64,000 nt of DNA from Sphaerotilus montanus (GTDB lineage Bacteria; Pseudomonadota; Gammaproteobacteria; Burkholderiales; Burkholderiaceae_C): contig NZ_JACCFH010000001.1 in the NCBI RefSeq assembly GCF_013410775.1, forward strand, positions 3,906,001 through 3,970,000. Reading direction: 5' to 3'. Made by a program: the position numbers and the translations under genes. Positions 1 through 7,691 of the stretch are shown piece by piece. The notes beneath the pieces were generated by a model that did not search any database, had not been told where the DNA came from, and saw only the letters and a program-made list of their open reading frames with translations. Within the stretch, counting starts at the first letter, position 1. Every line of letters begins with the position of its first letter.

Positions 1-500
1 AGGACGCACTGGGGCGCCACTGGCAGTGCGGCACGATCCAGGTCGATTTCTCGCTGCCGGAGCGGCTGGGTGCGGAGTACGTTGCCGAGTCTGGTGACCG
101 CCACTACCCGGTCATGCTGCACCGTGCAATCCTGGGCAGCCTGGAGCGTTTCATCGGCATCCTGATCGAGGAACACGCCGGCGCGCTGCCGGTCTGGCTG
201 GCTCCGGTGCAGGTGTCGGTGCTCAACATCACCGATGCGCAGGCCGATTACGCCCGTGACGTCGTCAAAGCGCTGCAAAAACAAGGACTTAGGGTGTCAC
301 TGGATTTGCGCAATGAAAAGATCACGTATAAAATCCGCGAGCATTCTTTGCAGAAGGTTCCGTACCTGCTCGTTGTCGGTGACAAGGAAAGGGCCTCAGG
401 AACCGTCGCAGTGCGCGCCCGGGGCAATCAGGACCTCGGGGTGATGGCCCTGGAGGCCTTCTCCCAGAAGATCGCAGCCGATCTCTCCACTCTCGGGTGA
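1..500 (+). CDS. thrS: Threonyl-tRNA synthetase, C-terminal part (cut by window edge)
   Basis: The frame is open from the first bases of the window and stops at 498-500. The translated part is the end of the class II catalytic core followed by the HGTP anticodon-binding domain, with a segment reading [10 protein letters not shown] and the typical [11 protein letters not shown] near the end. The enzyme charges tRNA-Thr in the cytoplasm. It is the first gene of the conserved thrS-infC-rpmI-rplT-pheS-pheT cluster, which supports the assignment. The start lies outside the window, so length and N-terminal editing domain cannot be judged. Confidence 0.95.
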   Translation, partial: DALGRHWQCGTIQVDFSLPERLGAEYVAESGDRHYPVMLHRAILGSLERFIGILIEEHAGALPVWLAPVQVSVLNITDAQADYARDVVKALQKQGLRVSLDLRNEKITYKIREHSLQKVPYLLVVGDKERASGTVAVRARGNQDLGVMALEAFSQKIAADLSTLG

Positions 501-586
501 CGGGCCAGGCGTTGACGGTCTTCTTTCCCCTTGTCGGGGCGCGAATCTTTGGTTGTCGGGCTGCATGCCCCTGAAGGAATCTCACC

Positions 587-1135
587 ATCGCTACCTTTCT
601 TGACCGCCGTACTCCGAACGCCGAACGCAAGCATCGACTGAACCGCGAGATCACCGCCCTGGAAGTCCGTCTGAACGGACCCGAGAACGAGCCGCTGGGC
701 ATCGTCAGCATCCAGGAAGCTCTGCGTCTTGCGGCCGAGGGTGACATCGATCTGGTGGAAATCTCCCCGACGGCCCAGCCGCCGGTGTGCCGCCTGATGG
801 ACTACGGCAAGTTCAAGTACCAGGAACAGAAGCGCGCGGCCGAGGCCAAGGCCAAGCAGCACGTCATCGATGTCAAGGAAGTCAAGTTCCGTCCCGGTAC
901 GGACGAAGGCGACTACAACATCAAGATGCGCAATCTGCGCCGCTTCCTGGAAGATGGCGACAAGGGCAAGGTCACCCTGCGATTCCGTGGTCGCGAGATC
1001 ACGCACCAGGACATCGGCATGCGCCTGCTGGAGCGTGTGCGCGACGAGCTGACCGACGTGTCGCTGGTCGAGCACATGCCCAAGCTCGAAGGCCGCCAGA
1101 TGATCATGGTGCTGGCCCCGAAGCGCAAGAAGTAA
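587..1135 (+). CDS. infC: Translation initiation factor IF-3, AUC start codon
   Basis: IF-3 binds the 30S subunit, prevents premature 50S joining and proofreads start codon choice. From the ATC at 587 the frame gives 182 aa, beginning (I)[18 protein letters not shown], with the N-terminal IF-3 domain up to about residue 80 and the C-terminal domain ending in APKRKK. An ATG start at 755 would remove most of the N-terminal domain. ATC 587 has an AAGGA Shine-Dalgarno at 574-578 with 8 bases of spacing, and no ATG, GTG or TTG fits the conserved N-terminus. Unusual AUU/AUC starts are known for infC and underlie its autoregulation. Lies 86 bp after thrS. Confidence 0.93.
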   Translation: MATFLDRRTPNAERKHRLNREITALEVRLNGPENEPLGIVSIQEALRLAAEGDIDLVEISPTAQPPVCRLMDYGKFKYQEQKRAAEAKAKQHVIDVKEVKFRPGTDEGDYNIKMRNLRRFLEDGDKGKVTLRFRGREITHQDIGMRLLERVRDELTDVSLVEHMPKLEGRQMIMVLAPKRKK

Positions 1136-1268
1136 GCCGCCAGCGGCAAAGAAGACACAAGCAATTTGAGTGGGTGCGGTCTGGTCGCTGCGCCCCTCAG
1201 TGCCCGCAGGCCCCAAAGCGCATGAGTCGTTTCATGCCGCCTCGCAGGAACTACCCCAAGGAGCAGTC

Positions 1269-1472
1269 ATGCCCAAGATGAAGACCAAGAGTGGCGCGAA
1301 GAAGCGTTTTCGCGTCCGTCCCGGTGGCACCGTCAAGCGCGGTCATGCCTTCAAGCGTCACATCCTGACCAAGAAGTCCACCAAGACCAAGCGCCACCTG
1401 CGTGGAACGACCGCTGTGCATGAGACCAACATGGGTCACATTGCACAGATGCTGCCGTTCGCCGGTCTGTAA
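1269..1472 (+). CDS. rpmI: Large ribosomal subunit protein bL35
   Basis: A 67-aa, strongly basic protein starting [14 protein letters not shown] and containing the bL35 signature region rich in K and R (KRHILTKKS). It is a structural component of the 50S subunit. The start ATG 1269 follows an AAGGAG at 1258-1263. It sits between infC and rplT exactly as in other proteobacteria and is presumably co-transcribed with them. Confidence 0.97.
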   Translation: MPKMKTKSGAKKRFRVRPGGTVKRGHAFKRHILTKKSTKTKRHLRGTTAVHETNMGHIAQMLPFAGL

Positions 1473-1499
1473 TCCACCACAACACGAAGGAGTCATCAC

Positions 1500-1856
1500 A
1501 TGCCTCGCGTCAAACGTGGTGTTACCGCCCGCGCTCGTCACAAGAAAGTCCTCGCCCTTGCCAAGGGTTTCCGCGGCCGCCGCAAGAACGTCTATCGCAT
1601 CGCCAAACAGGCGGTGATGAAGGCGGGTCAGTACGCGTACCGTGACCGCCGTGCCAAGAAGCGTGAATTCCGCCGCCTGTGGATCGCGCGTATCAACGCC
1701 GGTTCGCGCGCGCTGGGTCTGACCTACAGCAAGTTCATGGCCGGCCTGAAGAAGGCTTGCATCGAAGTGGACCGCAAGGTCCTCGCCGACATGGCCGTCA
1801 ACGATCCTGCCGCATTCGGCAGCATCGTCGAGAAGGTGAAGGCCCAGCTCGCTTGA
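1500..1856 (+). CDS. rplT: Large ribosomal subunit protein bL20
   Basis: The 118-aa product starts [17 protein letters not shown] and has the bL20 core ([16 protein letters not shown]). It binds 23S rRNA early in 50S assembly and in other bacteria also represses the rpmI-rplT message. Its start lies 27 bases after the rpmI stop, preceded by a GAAGGAG-like site, so the two are translated from one transcript. A strong hairpin with a U run follows at 1901-1931. Confidence 0.97.
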   Translation: MPRVKRGVTARARHKKVLALAKGFRGRRKNVYRIAKQAVMKAGQYAYRDRRAKKREFRRLWIARINAGSRALGLTYSKFMAGLKKACIEVDRKVLADMAVNDPAAFGSIVEKVKAQLA

Positions 1857-1900
1857 GCCTGACGCGCCGGGCCGGTGCAAGCCGGCTCCCGCGTCACACG

Positions 1901-1935
1901 AAAAAGGCCGACACTGCGTTCGGCCTTTTTTCTTG
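1901..1935 (+). terminator. Rho-independent terminator or attenuator between rplT and pheS
   Basis: A perfect 11-bp inverted repeat: AAAAAGGCCGA (1901-1911) pairs with TCGGCCTTTTT (1920-1930) across an 8-base loop and runs into T residues. It ends 22 bases before the pheS start. Terminator-like structures before pheST control expression by attenuation in enteric bacteria. No phenylalanine-rich leader ORF is evident here, so simple partial termination is equally likely. Confidence 0.85.
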
Positions 1936-1956
1936 TCTGTCTACCCCAGTCTCCCG

Positions 1957-3000
1957 ATGAACGATCTCGATCAACTCGTGCAGGCCGCGCAAGCCGACTT
2001 TGCCGCCGCGCTCACCCCCGCCCAGCTCGAAGACGCCAAGGCGCGCTACACCGGCAAGTCCGGTCAGGTGACCGAGCTGCTCAAGGGCATGGCCAAGCTC
2101 ACGCCCGAAGAGAAGAAGACCCGCGGCGCCGCGATCAACGAGACCAAGCAGCGCATCGAAGCTGCGCTCACTGCCCGTCGCCAGGCGCTCGCCGAAGCGG
2201 AACTGCAGGCGCAATTGAAGGCCGAGGCGCTCGACGTGACGCTGCCCGGCCGTGGCCGCAGCGTGGGCGGGCTGCATCCCGTGTCGCGCACGCTTGAGCG
2301 CATCGAGCAGATCTTCGGCTCCATGGGCTTCGACGTCGCCGATGGCCCGGAAATCGAGACCGACTGGTACAGCTTCACCGCCCTGAACAACCCGGAAAAC
2401 CACCCGGCGCGTTCGATGCAGGACACCTTCTACGTCGACATGAACGACGAGGCCGGCCGCCCGCTGTGCCTGCGCCCGCACACCTCGCCGATGCAGGTCC
2501 GCTACGCCCGCCAGCACGCCGCCGCGCACGCCGGGACGGACCCGATGCCCGAGATCCGCGTCATCGCGCCGGGCCGCACCTACCGCGTCGACAGCGACGC
2601 GACGCACTCGCCGATGTTCCACCAGTGCGAAGGCCTGTGGATCGGCGAGAACGTGTCGTTCAAGGACCTGAAGGCCGTCTTCACCGACTTCTTCCGCACC
2701 TTCTTCGAGACGGACGACCTGCAACTGCGCTTCCGTCCGTCGTTTTTCCCGTTCACCGAGCCGTCGGCCGAGGTGGACATCGCCTTCTCGTCCGGGCCGC
2801 TCAAGGGGCGCTGGCTGGAAGTGGCCGGCTCCGGGCAGGTGCATCCGAACGTGGTGCGCAACTACGGGCTCGACCCCGAGCGCTACATCGGCTTCGCCTT
2901 CGGCATGGGGCCGGACCGGCTGACCATGCTGCGCTACGGCGTCAACGACCTGCGGCTGTTCTTCGAGGGCGATCTGCGCTTCCTCGGCCAGTTCCGCTGA
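1957..3000 (+). CDS. pheS: Phenylalanyl-tRNA synthetase alpha subunit
   Basis: The 347-aa catalytic subunit of the alpha2beta2 class II enzyme that charges tRNA-Phe. It has an N-terminal coiled coil (about residues 1-85) and the class II core with motif 2 around [17 protein letters not shown] and motif 3 near [17 protein letters not shown] at the C terminus. ATG 1957 (MNDLDQLV) was preferred over an upstream TTG at 1933, which lies inside the terminator hairpin. pheT follows 64 bp downstream. Confidence 0.96.
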   Translation: MNDLDQLVQAAQADFAAALTPAQLEDAKARYTGKSGQVTELLKGMAKLTPEEKKTRGAAINETKQRIEAALTARRQALAEAELQAQLKAEALDVTLPGRGRSVGGLHPVSRTLERIEQIFGSMGFDVADGPEIETDWYSFTALNNPENHPARSMQDTFYVDMNDEAGRPLCLRPHTSPMQVRYARQHAAAHAGTDPMPEIRVIAPGRTYRVDSDATHSPMFHQCEGLWIGENVSFKDLKAVFTDFFRTFFETDDLQLRFRPSFFPFTEPSAEVDIAFSSGPLKGRWLEVAGSGQVHPNVVRNYGLDPERYIGFAFGMGPDRLTMLRYGVNDLRLFFEGDLRFLGQFR

Positions 3001-3064
3001 TTGATCCGCTGACTCGCTGATCCGCCACCGCCCAAGCCCCAGAGCCCGGACAAGGACACCTGAG

Positions 3065-5512
3065 ATGCAATTCCCCGAATCGTGGTTGCGCGAATACTGC
3101 AACCCTGACCTGACCACGCAACAGCTCGCCGACCTGCTCACCATGTCCGGCATGGAAGTGGAAGAACTCCAGCCGGTCGCGCCGCCGTTCACCGGCATCG
3201 TCGTCGCCGAGATCCTCACCGCCGAGCAGCACCCGAACGCCGACCGCCTGCGCGTCTGCACCGTCGACGCCGGCCCGCACAGCAAGGACGGCCCGCTGCA
3301 GATTGTCTGCGGCGCGCCGAACGCCCGCGCCGGCATCAAGATCCCGCTGGCCACCGTCGGCGCCGAACTGCCCCCGGGCGAGGACGGCAAGCCCTTCAAG
3401 ATCGGCAAGGGCAAGCTGCGCGGCGTCGAGAGCCAGGGCATGCTGTGCTCGGCGCGCGAGCTGAAGCTGTCCGAGGACCACGGCGGCCTGCTGGAACTCC
3501 CGCTGGACGCCCCCGTCGGCCAGGACATCCGCGCATTCCTGAACCTCGACGACACCCTGTTCACGCTCAAGCTCACGCCCAACCTCGGCCACGCGCTGAG
3601 CGTCTACGGCGTGGCCCGCGAAGTGGCCGCGCTGACCGGCGCTCCACTGAAGACGCTGCCGACCGCGCCGGTCGTGCCCACGCTGGATGACACGCTGTCC
3701 ATCACCGTCGAGGCGCCCGACCTGTGCGGTCGCTTCTCCGGCCGCATCGTGCGCGGCATCGACACGAAGGCCAAGACGCCCGCGTGGATGGTCGACCGCC
3801 TGGCGCGCTGCGGGCAACGCTCGGTCAGCGCACTGGTGGACATCTCGAACTACGTCATGTTCGAGACCGGCCAGCCGACGCACATCTTCGACCTCGACAA
3901 GATCCACGGCGGCCTGACGGTGCGCTGGGGCCGCGAGGGCGAGACGCTCAAGCTGCTCAACGGCAACACCATCACCGTCGATGCGCAGGTCGGCGTCATC
4001 GCCGACACGCAGGCCGTCGAATCGCTCGCCGGCATCATGGGCGGCGACGCGACCTCGGTGGGTGACGACACGACCAACGTCTACGTCGAAGCCGCCTTCT
4101 GGTGGCCGGACGCCGTTGCCGGCCGCTCGCGCCGCTACAACTTCAGCACCGACGCCGGCCACCGCTACGAGCGCGGCGTCGACCCCGCCCACACCGTCGA
4201 GCGCATCGAGCGCATCACCACGCTGATCCAGCAGATCTGCGGCGGCGAGGCGACGGCGTGCGGCCCGGTGACGGACGCGATCGTGAACCTGCCGGCGAAG
4301 AAGCCGGTGGCGCTGCGTGTGGCGCGTGCCGCCAAGGTGATCGGCATGCCGGTGACGCAGGCGCAGTGCAGCGAGGTGCTGACCCGCCTTGGCCTGTCGT
4401 TCACCGAGTCGGACGGTGTGCTGACCGTGACGCCGCCGAGCTGGCGCTTCGACATCGAGATCGAGGAAGACCTGATCGAGGAAGTCATCCGCGTCATCGG
4501 CTTCGACCAGCTTCCGCTGACCGCGCCGGTCGCCCCGGTGACCGCCCGCGTGCGCCCGGAAGCCCAGCGCGGCAGCTACGCGCTGCGCCGTTCGGTCGCG
4601 GCACTCGACTACCAGGAAACGATCAACTTCTCGTTCGTCGAAGAGCGCTGGGAAACCGAGCTTGCCGGCAACACCCACCCGATCCGCCTGCTGAACCCGA
4701 TCGCCGCACCGCTGTCGGTGATGCGCTCCAGCCTGATCGGCAGCCTCGTGCAGGTGCTGCGCCACAACCTGACGCGCCGCGCGCCGCGGGTGCGCGTGTT
4801 CGAACTCGGTCGCGTGTTCCAGCGCGATGCGTCGGTGCAGACCAGCGAGCAGAGCGTCGTCGGCATCGACCAGCCGCTGCGCGTGGCCGGTCTGGCCTGG
4901 GGCGCGGCCGAGCCGGTGCAGTGGGGCGTGAAGGAGCGGGCGGTCGATTTCTTCGACGTGAAGGCCGATGTCGAGGCGCTGGTCGCCCCGCGCGTGGCCC
5001 GCTTCGTCGCCGCCGAGCACCCCGCGATGCACCCGGGCCGCTGCGCCCGCGTCGAGCTGGACGGCGTGGCGATCGGCTTCGTCGGCGAGCTGCACCCGCG
5101 CTGGCGCCAGGCGTATGAGCTGCCGGCGGGGCAGGGCGCGCCGGTGCTGTTCGAGCTGGACGTGCCGGCGCTGCTGGCCCGCGATGTGCCCGCCTACCAG
5201 GCGGTGCCGCGCCAGCAGGCGGTCACGCGCGACATCGCGGTGATCGTCGGCGACACGGTGGGCCATGACGCGGTGATCACCAGCCTGCTGGCCGCGCCCA
5301 CCGGCGGTCTGCTGCGCAGCGCGAAGCTGTTCGACGTCTACCGCCCTGCGGCAGGTGCCGCCGGCTTCGAGCCTGGCGAGCGCAGTCTGGCGATCCGGCT
5401 GGAACTGCTGGATGATGAAGCGCCGCTGACGGACGCCCGCAGCGACGAGGCGGTCAAGGCTGCACTCGACGCGGTGCAGCGCGATCTGGGCGCACGTCTG
5501 CGCGGCGCATGA
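3065..5512 (+). CDS. pheT: Phenylalanyl-tRNA synthetase beta subunit
   Basis: The 815-aa beta subunit begins MQFPESWLREYCNP. In order it shows the tRNA-binding (EMAP/OB) domain at about residues 40-150, the B3/B4 editing region, the B5 domain, and a C-terminal ferredoxin-fold anticodon-binding domain (about 720-815). The length is usual for proteobacterial PheT. It forms the heterotetramer with PheS and hydrolyses mischarged Tyr-tRNA-Phe. The neighbour ihfA 63 bp downstream is the standard order. Confidence 0.96.
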   Translation: MQFPESWLREYCNPDLTTQQLADLLTMSGMEVEELQPVAPPFTGIVVAEILTAEQHPNADRLRVCTVDAGPHSKDGPLQIVCGAPNARAGIKIPLATVGAELPPGEDGKPFKIGKGKLRGVESQGMLCSARELKLSEDHGGLLELPLDAPVGQDIRAFLNLDDTLFTLKLTPNLGHALSVYGVAREVAALTGAPLKTLPTAPVVPTLDDTLSITVEAPDLCGRFSGRIVRGIDTKAKTPAWMVDRLARCGQRSVSALVDISNYVMFETGQPTHIFDLDKIHGGLTVRWGREGETLKLLNGNTITVDAQVGVIADTQAVESLAGIMGGDATSVGDDTTNVYVEAAFWWPDAVAGRSRRYNFSTDAGHRYERGVDPAHTVERIERITTLIQQICGGEATACGPVTDAIVNLPAKKPVALRVARAAKVIGMPVTQAQCSEVLTRLGLSFTESDGVLTVTPPSWRFDIEIEEDLIEEVIRVIGFDQLPLTAPVAPVTARVRPEAQRGSYALRRSVAALDYQETINFSFVEERWETELAGNTHPIRLLNPIAAPLSVMRSSLIGSLVQVLRHNLTRRAPRVRVFELGRVFQRDASVQTSEQSVVGIDQPLRVAGLAWGAAEPVQWGVKERAVDFFDVKADVEALVAPRVARFVAAEHPAMHPGRCARVELDGVAIGFVGELHPRWRQAYELPAGQGAPVLFELDVPALLARDVPAYQAVPRQQAVTRDIAVIVGDTVGHDAVITSLLAAPTGGLLRSAKLFDVYRPAAGAAGFEPGERSLAIRLELLDDEAPLTDARSDEAVKAALDAVQRDLGARLRGA

Positions 5513-5575
5513 CCCTGCGCCCCGCGATGCCCCCGCACCGACCGACCGATCCGACCCACCGCACGGCCACCGCCC

Positions 5576-5929
5576 ATGGATGAAGAACCCGACTTCCTGC
5601 TGCCTGACGACGACGATGCGCCCACGCTCACCAAGGCCGAGCTGGCCGAACTGCTCTTCGAGCGGCTCGGCCTGAACAAGCGCGAATCCAAGGACATGGT
5701 CGAGGCGTTCTTCGAGTTCGTCCATGCGTCGCTGGCGAAGGGGGACGATGTCAAGCTGTCGGGCTTCGGAAACTTCCAGGTCCGCCGCAAGGCACCGCGT
5801 CCGGGGCGCAACCCGCGCACCGGCGAGTCGATCCCGATCCGCGCGCGCAACGTCGTCACCTTCCACGCCAGCCACAAGCTCAAGGCCGTGGTGCAGGGCG
5901 AAATTCCGCCGGAAGGCGACTTCGAGTAA
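5576..5929 (+). CDS. ihfA: Integration host factor alpha subunit
   Basis: A 117-aa HU/IHF-family DNA-bending protein with the family signature [22 protein letters not shown] and the beta-arm proline region. It acts as a heterodimer with IHF beta in transcription, recombination and phage integration, and would be a host factor for the tyrosine integrase of the island downstream. It carries an acidic N-terminal extension ([16 protein letters not shown]) before the usual [11 protein letters not shown] start, common in Burkholderiales. Its position after pheT is the conserved himA location. Confidence 0.95.
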   Translation: MDEEPDFLLPDDDDAPTLTKAELAELLFERLGLNKRESKDMVEAFFEFVHASLAKGDDVKLSGFGNFQVRRKAPRPGRNPRTGESIPIRARNVVTFHASHKLKAVVQGEIPPEGDFE

Positions 5930-5972
5930 AGTCGGCGCACCCGTGCCGACTCTCCGAACCCATTGATTTGCA

Positions 5973-6545
5973 ATGGAAATCCAGCTTCCTGCGATCCCCG
6001 ACAAGCGTTACTTCACCATTGGTGAGGTGAGCGAGCTGTGTGGCGTCAAGCCGCATGTGCTGCGCTACTGGGAGCAGGAGTTCGCGCAGCTCCGCCCGGT
6101 CAAGCGGCGCGGCAACCGCCGCTATTACCAGCACCATGAAGTGCTGCTGATCCGGCGCATCCGCGACCTGCTGTACGAGCAGGGGTTCACCATCAGCGGC
6201 GCGCGCAACCGGCTGGCCGAGCTCGGCCCGGCGGCCGCGCGTGCGCTCGACGACGACAATCTGGCCGGCGAAGACCTGTCCATGCCGCACCTGATTCTCG
6301 GCGGCGGTCGGGTCGATGCGACGCTGCTGATGCCGTCCTCGGTGCCGCGTGCCGGTGCGATCCTGGCACCGATGCCTGCCGTGCCGGTGCCGGGTCGGGT
6401 GACCAGCACCGATGTCCCCACGCCGCAGGTGGCCCGCGACGCACTGGTGCGCAGCGGTGCCCGCAGCCTGCGCGAGGAACTGCTCCTGATCCGCGCGCTG
6501 CTGGATCCGGAGTCGCCAGACGTGCCAGACATCGTCCTCGGATAA
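5973..6545 (+). CDS. MerR-family transcriptional regulator
   Basis: The 190-aa product has an N-terminal MerR winged helix: YFTIGEVSELCGVKPHVLRYWEQEF, followed by RRGNRRYYQHHEVLLIRRIRDLLYEQGFTI. The C-terminal part is Ala/Pro-rich and has no Cys cluster for metal sensing, so its inducer is unknown. It lies 43 bp after ihfA, the usual place in beta- and gammaproteobacteria for this uncharacterised MerR protein, and is probably in the same transcript. Confidence 0.9.
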   Translation: MEIQLPAIPDKRYFTIGEVSELCGVKPHVLRYWEQEFAQLRPVKRRGNRRYYQHHEVLLIRRIRDLLYEQGFTISGARNRLAELGPAAARALDDDNLAGEDLSMPHLILGGGRVDATLLMPSSVPRAGAILAPMPAVPVPGRVTSTDVPTPQVARDALVRSGARSLREELLLIRALLDPESPDVPDIVLG

Positions 6546-6561
6546 AAATCTCCACAGAGGC

Positions 6562-6591
6562 TGGACGAACTGATTGATTCCGGCATACAAT
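6562..6591 (+). promoter_or_regulatory. Probable promoter of tRNA-Pro
   Basis: A good -10 element TACAAT at 6586-6591 lies 15 bases before the mature tRNA start, with a weak -35 TGGACG at 6562-6567 (18-base spacer). The call rests on the -10 match and position only. Confidence 0.45.
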
Positions 6592-6605
6592 CACTTTCTC
6601 AGCAG

Positions 6606-6742
<137 letters not shown>

Positions 6743-6752
6743 TCGCTGATTT

Positions 6753-6774
6753 CTGGCAATTCGCTGGCAATTCG
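6753..6774 (+). repeat. Tandem 11-mers near attL, candidate integrase arm sites
   Basis: CTGGCAATTCG occurs twice head to tail (6753-6763 and 6764-6774), 10 bases inside attL. The same core with the same 11-base period recurs inside the right end at 18687-18707. Paired short repeats flanking the core sites are typical of arm-type binding sites of tyrosine integrases; binding is inferred. Confidence 0.6.
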
Positions 6775-6972
6775 TCGGCTGTTGGGCAACTTCAGGGCAC
6801 CGCTGCGACGTGGTCCCGTGGTCCCGTGGTGCTCTGGCGCGGTCTACGCCTTGATTTTCCTTTTGGGCAGATAAATTCTGCGCACGAGGGGGGCGCGGTG
6901 TCCCGAGGTGGTTCCGGTTGGAGTTTTGCACCCCCCCGGGTGTGTCCATCGGATCTTCTGGCGCGGGTGTCC

Positions 6973-7608
6973 CTATCGCCAGCCCTTCGTGTCGATCGCC
7001 GCCAGGCGTCCCTGTAGCCGTCCGGTCAGGACTTCGTATTCCCTCAGCATGGCTTCCGCGGCGTCGTTGTGCGCGGCGTACAGCCGGAAGTACGTCTTCC
7101 AGTGCATCCCCTTGGGTTTGCCGCCGTCGCCGTTCAAGATGCCCGGTTGCCACTGCAGGCGCTCGCGCAGCTTGTCGGCCTTGCGGGTGGACCGGTCGGC
7201 CTCGGACTCGCGCTGGCTTCGATAGGCCAGGTCGTGGCATCGACGGCAGGCGAACACCGATCCGCTGTAAAGCAGCGCCACCCTCCGGCCACAGCCGACC
7301 GCCGGGCATCTCCACCACGCACGATCGCCGCCGAAGTGGCAGGGTGTCCAGTCCAGGCGGACCGGATAGGCCATGTCCTGCCATTCGCCGCCGCGCGACC
7401 GCTGGCGGTAGTCCAGCCGCACCGCGTCGGCCTGCACGCAGATGTCGATGGATGCGGTTGTCTCTCCACCGCGGGACCAGCGCCACCGAAACGCTGAATC
7501 TGGCTTCAGCAGCCCGTCCCGCTGCAACCTGCGCACGTCCAGCGCCCGCACGTCGTCCGTGCAGTCCTTGCCGCGGCTTCCGCGCCGCCCGCTTCCGAAT
7601 CCGCCCAT
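6973..7608 (-). CDS. Zinc-ribbon protein of mobile elements, function unknown
   Basis: From ATG 7608 (AGGAGG-type site GGAGG 7 bases upstream) the product is 211 aa, starting MGGFGSGRRGSRG. It has two Cys pairs (RCPAVGCGRR and ACRRCHDLAYRSQRE) that would form a zinc ribbon around residues 99-125, then a helical tail. Proteins with this start and Cys pattern are frequent in phages and islands, but I know no function. It is the last gene of the leftward island run, 83 bp after res. Confidence 0.7.
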   Translation of the reverse strand: MGGFGSGRRGSRGKDCTDDVRALDVRRLQRDGLLKPDSAFRWRWSRGGETTASIDICVQADAVRLDYRQRSRGGEWQDMAYPVRLDWTPCHFGGDRAWWRCPAVGCGRRVALLYSGSVFACRRCHDLAYRSQRESEADRSTRKADKLRERLQWQPGILNGDGGKPKGMHWKTYFRLYAAHNDAAEAMLREYEVLTGRLQGRLAAIDTKGWR

Positions 7609-7691
7609 GGTTCGCACCTCCGATTTTTTTGCCGAAATCAATAGGCAAATTACACCAGTTGTGCGGACCATCTGGAAACCTTGCGTCCCGT

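Noticed and set aside
2942-6004. Very long minus-strand reading frame opposite pheT and ihfA
   Set aside because: A shadow caused by high third-position GC; pheT and ihfA fully explain the coding signal.
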